Assembly: GCF_037975245.1 (NCBI RefSeq)
Contig: NC_092574.1
Location: 17,649,213 to 17,713,212 of the forward strand
Length of the DNA stretch: 64,000 bases
Direction: 5' to 3'
From: Apostichopus japonicus
Lineage: Eukaryota; Echinodermata; Holothuroidea; Aspidochirotida; Stichopodidae
The translations under genes and the position numbers were made by a program. This document shows, piece after piece, positions 57,598 through 64,000 of the stretch (positions are counted from its first letter, which is position 1; each line of letters opens with the position of its first letter). The notes under the pieces were generated by a model, which saw only the letters and a program-made list of their open reading frames with translations, was not told the DNA's origin and made no database searches.

Positions 57598-57671
57598 GGG
57601 GAGGGGAGGGGGAGGGGAGGGGCATGGGGAGGTTAGGGGTAGGGAGAGGAAGGGAGGGGAGGGGAGGGGAT
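57598..57671 (+). repeat. G-rich polypurine tract, G-quadruplex potential
   Basis: Repeated GGGGA units over about 74 bp with many runs of three to five G. It fits the pattern of sequences that form intramolecular G-quadruplexes. Confidence 0.85.
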
Positions 57672-59380
57672 GAAACCAGTACATTTAATCGAGCTTATAC
57701 TCTACATGTGTGTAGGAAAACATTCACTAATGTCGTGTGTGTGTATGCACGTCCGTGTGTGTGTTAAATGGCAATCCAATCACAACATGCCCTTCACAAG
57801 ACGGGTGTCTCGCTTCTTGAAATAACATGGTAAGCGTTAAAGGAAACACCTGGTACATTGAATACAGCTGGATATTACAAAGACGTTATGGCGAACGCCT
57901 TTAACGACTTGACAGCGATCGGGAAAATTGCGCGTTGTGAAAACACCATAGGACTTTGACCGAAAGACTATCTGAACTACGGGAGCTCTATGTGACAGCA
58001 AAACGTGTGACAGTTGTTGTGTAAAGACTTGTATCTGTACTTAAACCATATACGCCCACGTGTCTAATTGAACTGCATCCAACTTATAAAACAAATGGTT
58101 AGTGTTGTCTCTGTTTATTCTCTGCTATACTTTCATTGGCATGGAATCGATCTCGTATTTATTTTGATATCATTGTTTAGTGAGGCACCTGTGCAGATTA
58201 ATTACATTCCCAAATCGTTATGCACAAAAATTAAAAATTTGTAGTCTGTGATACGTTATAGAACATAAATCATAACAAGTTGAAATATCTCCTTTCAGTT
58301 TTCATAGTTTAACATGCATAATTTTGCTGCATCAAATGCATGTGATATATATAAATAAATATGAAATATCATCTCTATGACATATCAGAATAAGCTGATG
58401 GCTTAGTTTGCCTTAAAACCGTTTTGGATCTGTCATATCGGATTAAGAAGATAGGTAGACGGATTCAGAATTTTGAGATTCAAATAATGAAACAGTAATT
58501 TGATTTTGACGACAAACGTGGCATACCAATCACGTGATATTGGGGAGGCATACGAAGATAGGTATATGCATCGGCCTACGGGGAAGTGCTGTAAATGTCA
58601 GTATTGCTTTATTGTTGAAAATAGACTGACAGTGAATACATTTGATAAACATATGCAGGTGGCATTGGGTTTATGTCAAAGAATTCTTGAACCAGTTTCT
58701 TTTCTCTACGTTGTATATTGGCTTAAACGTAGCTCTTAATAACATGACGAAGCCTGACTATCTAACTGAACTATAGTCATACCTTATATCCCTTCGTTCA
58801 TATTTTCAATATCTCTTATACAAATTCCTTCTGTTCGTACCAATACTTTAAGTCTACGAGATTTTTCAAATGTCGCTTCCCATCTTTTCATCCTTAATAT
58901 TCTCAGTCGTATTCGTCGTTCTTTTCCACTTAATAACTTCAAAACCAAAACTTAAATGTTACCTGTTTAAATTGCTTTTCAACTGTTATTCGTTTATCTT
59001 TCTCTCTTTCTTGTTCAGCGCATTGAGATATTTTTAATATTTATGCGCTCTATAAGAATTGTATTGTATAATTATAAGTATTATATTATTATTATAAACC
59101 AGGGGTGCAACTCCTTTTGGGGGGTACCGAGTGCGAGGTATAAGACGTTAACTCGTGAAGGGGAGGGTTCCCCTTCCCCTTTGAGAATGAGAATTTGTTT
59201 TGTATCATGGAAGTTGTCGAGCTAACAAAATGGTGCAACTCCTCGTTGTCTGGAAAATAATTTAGAAGACCTAAATCTCCAAGGAGATATTCCTAATTTC
59301 AGAAGAAAAAAAAATCAATGAGGCCAAAGAGATTTGCGTAAACATGTAAAAATTATGCGTGAGTTGCCAACATACGCTTC
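57672..59380. other. no gene recognised
   Basis: Short frames only (for example 58500-58739, without recognisable motif). No RNA gene or transposon end found. Confidence 0.45.
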
Positions 59381-59434
59381 CCACACGCGCACGCGCTCAC
59401 ACGCACGCGCACGAGCGCGCACGCGCACACGCAC
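59381..59434. repeat. alternating purine-pyrimidine CACGCG tract
   Basis: About 54 bp of CACGCG/CACACG/GAGCGC, strongly CpG-containing in an AT-rich setting and almost strictly alternating purine/pyrimidine, so able to adopt Z-DNA. Confidence 0.85.
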
Positions 59435-60146
59435 ATAAAGAGAACAAGACGCTATGATGTCATAATTAGGATTAATGAAATGCGAAATCATGTCCAAAGC
59501 CCTTAACATTGGAAGTATGTATTGTATTTCACGGTCAGACGGTAGGGACTTCCTTGTTTTTTTTACAGCCCTGCAATTAAATCCGAAAGCCCCTTCGTTT
59601 GGTCCCCCTAGACGATCATTTGGCAACGTCAAAAGTGAAAACTAATTGCTTTGAAGAGGTCTTTGTTGTCATTGTATGCAATTTTTGAAATAATATGCAT
59701 TCCATGATGACAGTCAACATATTCATTTTTGCCATACGATGACAGTAAAGGGAAGTAATGAAATGATATGTTAAAACTATATTCTGATAACAGGGTTGTT
59801 TACCACATATAGGAAATTGTATCTCTGGATATACATCTGACAATAATGAATTAAAATGATCTTGTTTTTATATGAAATGTACTCATTCGTTTTACAAAAG
59901 ATATAGTTTACCTCAACAACAACAACAACAGCATACAAAAAAGAGAAATGAAAAAAATGATTTTTTTGTAGAAGTAAGGTTGCATTCTGATGTTAACAAG
60001 AAGGAAACTTTAATTCAGAACGAGCGCAAAGATTTAAGACAGGCTATAGAAAACGATTTGCCATGATGACATCGCAAATCTCCCACTGTGATTTTTTTCC
60101 CCATAGTTAAAAATCCAACTTTTTACCTGACAAAAGTAACTAACCT

Positions 60147-60461
60147 CAGTGGCGTATCCCCAGCCACCCGATATATGGGAATTGACCTCAATGAACACAC
60201 GGCAGCACCCTCCATTTATACTTGTATAGATATAAATTTATGCCTCAAAATGCAACATTTGACATTAAAAATGTTTTTTTTTTTTCTGGGGCAGGGCCCT
60301 CATATCCTCCTACAGAAGGGTCGGCCACTATGACCCAAGTGCAATCCTCATTTTTTTAAGTTAAAAATCCTTCATTCGCGCCTGTCCCATACTTTAATCA
60401 GTCGGGGAATATTTTGAACCCCCACCCCCTCCCCACCTTTGAATTGTTGTGCACTCCACTG
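60147..60461. mobile_element. non-autonomous hAT-type transposon
   Basis: This 315-bp element starts CAGTGGCGTATCC and ends in the inverted CAGTGGAGTGCAC. Perfect 8-bp duplications ACTAACCT lie at 60139-60146 and 60462-60469. Its right half resembles the older element at 8026-8217. A poly-T run and GGGGCAGGGCCC lie in the middle. No transposase is encoded. Confidence 0.9.
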
Positions 60462-60469
60462 ACTAACCT

Positions 60470-63400
60470 ACGAAAACCACATAGGCCTATCTGAAATCTG
60501 CAGGAATAAATTATAAAGGAGTTTTCATTTAACAGTGCGGTATATGTTCATCTTAGCTGTAAGATGTTTCATTTGCCTGTCTTGTGAATATCTCATTAAA
60601 ATACATTGCTGAAAATAATACCTCGTTTGCTCGTCCCTGTTGGTCTTAAAATCAATGAGTAAAGTAACTCAACGTTTTGCCTTGAATTTTTTCTTTTGTT
60701 CAAATAAAGTTTGTGTGGTAGTGTACCCAGGGGTAGGGCTGTTGTTGAGGCTGGAAGGGATGGCGGTGGCGGTGGATAATGTGAAACACAAGAAATTGTA
60801 ACAGTGTTTGTTTGATGAAGACAAAGCATAAATATACATTCCTACTTCAAACTTGGTAGTTGCATTCTATATCAGGATTATACCATATCCTACCTTCTGA
60901 ATGTGTCAAGTTATTCCTTACGCTGACAATGAACAGGTTAAAATTGTCAGCCAAGAAGACAAGCTTTTGACATCAACACCAAGACCCCAAGTTGTGTTCA
61001 TCTCTCAAGACAAGTTATCATGTGGCTAGTTGCATTGCCTCAAGAAGTACGGTATTGCATGATACTACATGTGATGCAGTATTTCTCGGGTGAGGGTTAG
61101 GGTCAACCCTAACCATAGGGTTTTCCCGGTCCACAAGCTACGTCATTCATTGGGCTGTATCATGCATGATGACATTGCTAGACATATTAAACTGTGTACA
61201 AAACGGTTCTCTTGAGAAATAGTCACGTGAGGATTGGCTGACATCAAGCAGCCTACTATGAATGAGGTCAAATCTATGATCATTCCTAGACTTGGTCACT
61301 TCAGTATATACCTCCACATTTATACATTTCCTCCAACCATCCCAATCGCCCACCCCTACCCCCCCCCCCCGCAGTACTCACATGTGGGTCTTACACACGT
61401 GGTACCAACAACGCTCAGTAATATTAAAAGTATACGGTAGTATTAATATACAGAACAAATATAATATCTTAATCAGTAGGAAACTAAATTGAATCATAAG
61501 ATGTAACCATAGGGATATTAAATAAACGGTAATTTTTTTGAAAACTATTAAAAATTGTCGTCTTCTCTCTATGAGTCATAACTACTAAAATGCATTGACT
61601 AACGGTAGTCGGGCTCGCTCAGTCTTAATCAATTGAATTCTTCATGTATTAACTCTGCTTCCTGAATTGCTGTGTTTTAATTAAAAGATTGATTGTAGGT
61701 TAATGTATACCTTAATAAAATATGACCGTTTATTGTAAGCTTCCGTCCGCGTTATTACTGATATCGATTGTTTTCATTTGGCAGATATGATTATATGAAC
61801 TGAAATAAAAACACGACAGAATATAGAAAGACTTATATAGCTTAATATGGTGATATTACGCATTGTAGAATATACCAACCGTTTAGATGCAAAAGCAAAT
61901 ACATTCTGAAAAGTTGTCTTGGACACTGGATGTGTGCATCATTATTCATTTATTTAATTATTTGTATATTTATTTGTTGTCGTCGTATAGAAAGGTTTTA
62001 GAGGACAGGGCGATATTTTTCAAGAAAAGTTACCCACGATCGAATCTGGGGGCGAAAAACAAGCACTCAACACTACCCCCCTCACCCCCCTTACATCGAG
62101 ACTGTAACGTGTGGTCGTGATAGTTTTATGCTAAGTGAAGGATCACGAGTTCTTTCGAAAGTTAATATATACTGCGCATGATCAGGTTAAGTGTTGGTGA
62201 GTGATTTATATACTGTTTTTGTGTATATGTGGATACTACAAATGCATGAAATTTTAATAATTTTCTATGCATTTTTTTTTTTGCATATTAGCCTATATTT
62301 TCAGGTGCCGATATTTTCCCCTCAGCGGACAAATATCTTACTATTTAATTGTATTCTACACAGACACATATGCACACACAGTTCATCTAATGCTAATAAC
62401 TAGGAAAGTATAACTTATGAAATGGACCAGTATAACATCTATATGAACAAAAGCTTTATACATTCGGTCCGTCAACCATTTCACAAAGCCTATACCGAGT
62501 GTTATCTGCTGAATTCTACTATAACGAGGATATGAATCGGCAGAAAATGAAATCCTAATTCACGACCTATTTCGTCTTATAACCTAAAATCACAACATCT
62601 ATCATAAAATTCACTTCTATATAACACATTAAAAAGCAAAATATGATAAATCTTGTTCTTAGTGACAAAACAAATTGGGTCATTGAGTCTTGATAATTTG
62701 TTGTTGTTGTGTTATTCTTCAATGTATTGTTCCTCTTTCTTTGCCACAGATTTGTCTGATATTCTTATTAATTGCATCATTAAATTTTAGCGTATATAAC
62801 TCTCTATTGATGGAACACCTTGCCCTTCACAAATGGCGTAGATTTATTGTGAATCTGCGATTTCGAGGTCATCCTCTTGCGTGTGTACAATGTATAGAAC
62901 TGTAGTTGATGGATTAGGAAGTGCGTGTTACTGTGCAATCGAGGTACACCGTTCAAGATACTGACTTTATACGCGTTGTAATAAAAATGTCTAGTGAAAT
63001 ATATAGGCTATAATGTAGAATCGCTCGCTATGACAATCCTTGTACAGAGGTAGATACATCTTGGAGATATAAAGAAAGTAAGACAAAAGTTAATCAGTGT
63101 ATTGAATGGCTTATTGCTATGAAAAAAAAGGGGGGGGGGTGAGGGACGACTGTTCGCATTTATATTTGAGAACGCGAGAGAAAAAAAGGTTAAGGAAAAA
63201 CGAATCAGTAATTTATTGCCATGTGTATTGGTGTTAGGTAATAAGCGCGATTTGAAACGGATTCAACATTTCTGAACGATTGCATTGAATGTGATATTAT
63301 CTATAATGGCAACCCACAAGTAAAGGTTAACGTATAGTCTATATAGGACTTGAACTGCTATATAACTCAAAACGACACTAAATTCGAACGAATGGTTACT

Positions 63401-64000
63401 TATTTCTAATCTAAGAGAGCTTAAACAGCAAAATAGTGCCATGATATCATTTATTGAGCCTTGTGAGGTAAATTTGTATTCAAGGAATTTGCCGTTTTTT
63501 CAGTTTAGGATATGTTCGACTATATTGCTAATGGGGCATTATGTGCCATTTAACTGTCCCACATTCTTGCCGGCGCACTTCATAATCCTTTGACATATAT
63601 GATACGATGTTAATGCCTCGATTGAGGTTTACAGCTGTAACACTGTTCACTAATACTGTATAGTACTTATTGCGCATACTCATATTTAAATTAGACCTTC
63701 TCTTTGAAATCCTTACATGACATCCTTTAGCATTTCAAGTTAAACGTTTCTTTTTTTTTATGTTTATAATTTACGAGTCAGTTGTTTACATAACATAGAG
63801 GTGCAAGGGTATACTCGGTGGTGTATATATGCTATAGAAATCGTCAAGGTTGCGAGTTCGGAACCTGACACTGGTTTATTATATTACGATATAAACATTC
63901 AAAGGTATTCACATCGCTGTTGGGAGTGAACACTGCTTGAGTAATAACTATTTACATGCACTTTCTCTGTGGGTTGGTCCGTTTACAATTAAAGATGACG
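60470..64000. other. no gene recognised
   Basis: Short open frames (for example 61887-62120 and 62690-62905) without recognisable domains. C-run at about 61359 and G-run at about 63131. A small near-palindrome GGTTAGGGT/ACCCTAACC lies at about 61096-61116. No RNA gene or element ends can be supported up to the window edge. Confidence 0.45.

Noticed and set aside
61096-61116. Telomere-like TTAGGG/CCCTAA pair
   Set aside because: Only one TTAGGG each way, so it is not an interstitial telomeric array.

Overview
This is an AT-rich, gene-poor window of animal nuclear DNA. It has spliced coding sequence with GT-AG introns, tRNA-derived SINEs, a decayed Penelope-like retroelement, non-autonomous hAT-type transposons and a very heavy microsatellite load. 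No bacterial, phage or organellar gene organisation is visible. The repeat types and the one recognisable gene fit a marine invertebrate, possibly an echinoderm such as a sea cucumber. That species guess is inference only.

The one confidently identified gene is on the minus strand at the left edge. It is the 5' half of a mitochondrial acylglycerol kinase (AGK) gene. Six coding exons (6691-6800, 5822-5861, 5187-5266, 4143-4218, 2039-2259, 331-400) join without a frame break into the N-terminal 199 residues, including the GGDGT nucleotide-binding motif. The remaining exons lie beyond position 1. The AGK introns hold a 281-bp tandem duplication, a tRNA-derived SINE and a dispersed repeat that recurs near 55.1 kb. 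A 134-codon open frame of unknown status lies just upstream of the AGK start.

From about 7.3 kb to 64 kb I find no second gene that I can name. One 75-codon exon-like segment (18605-18829) is worth testing. The mobile elements found are: a Penelope-like element with reverse transcriptase and GIY-YIG remnants (15.55-16.69 kb); three short hAT-type elements with perfect 8-bp target-site duplications (19286-19582, 21178-21518, 60147-60461), plus an older relative near 8.1 kb; three tRNA-derived SINE-like families (A: 38.9, 44.2 and 55.7 kb; B: 13.0, 17.0 and 48.5-49.0 kb; C: 3.5 and 22.7 kb); and a 52-bp-arm foldback hairpin at 10964-11082.

The main simple-sequence blocks are an apparently perfect 1034-bp GATA array (14176-15209), a ~1.95-kb GGAT/GGCT array with a 508-bp higher-order duplication (45.21-47.16 kb), three ATC-type arrays (27.7, 28.0 and 42.5 kb), a GACAAA array (20.0 kb) and about ten TA arrays. 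Several TA arrays abut the same end of family-B repeats. The long open frames in these arrays (SIHP/SQPA, poly-I, poly-M, YI repeats) are repeat artefacts. I see no convincing new multi-gene system. The most unusual content is repeat biology.
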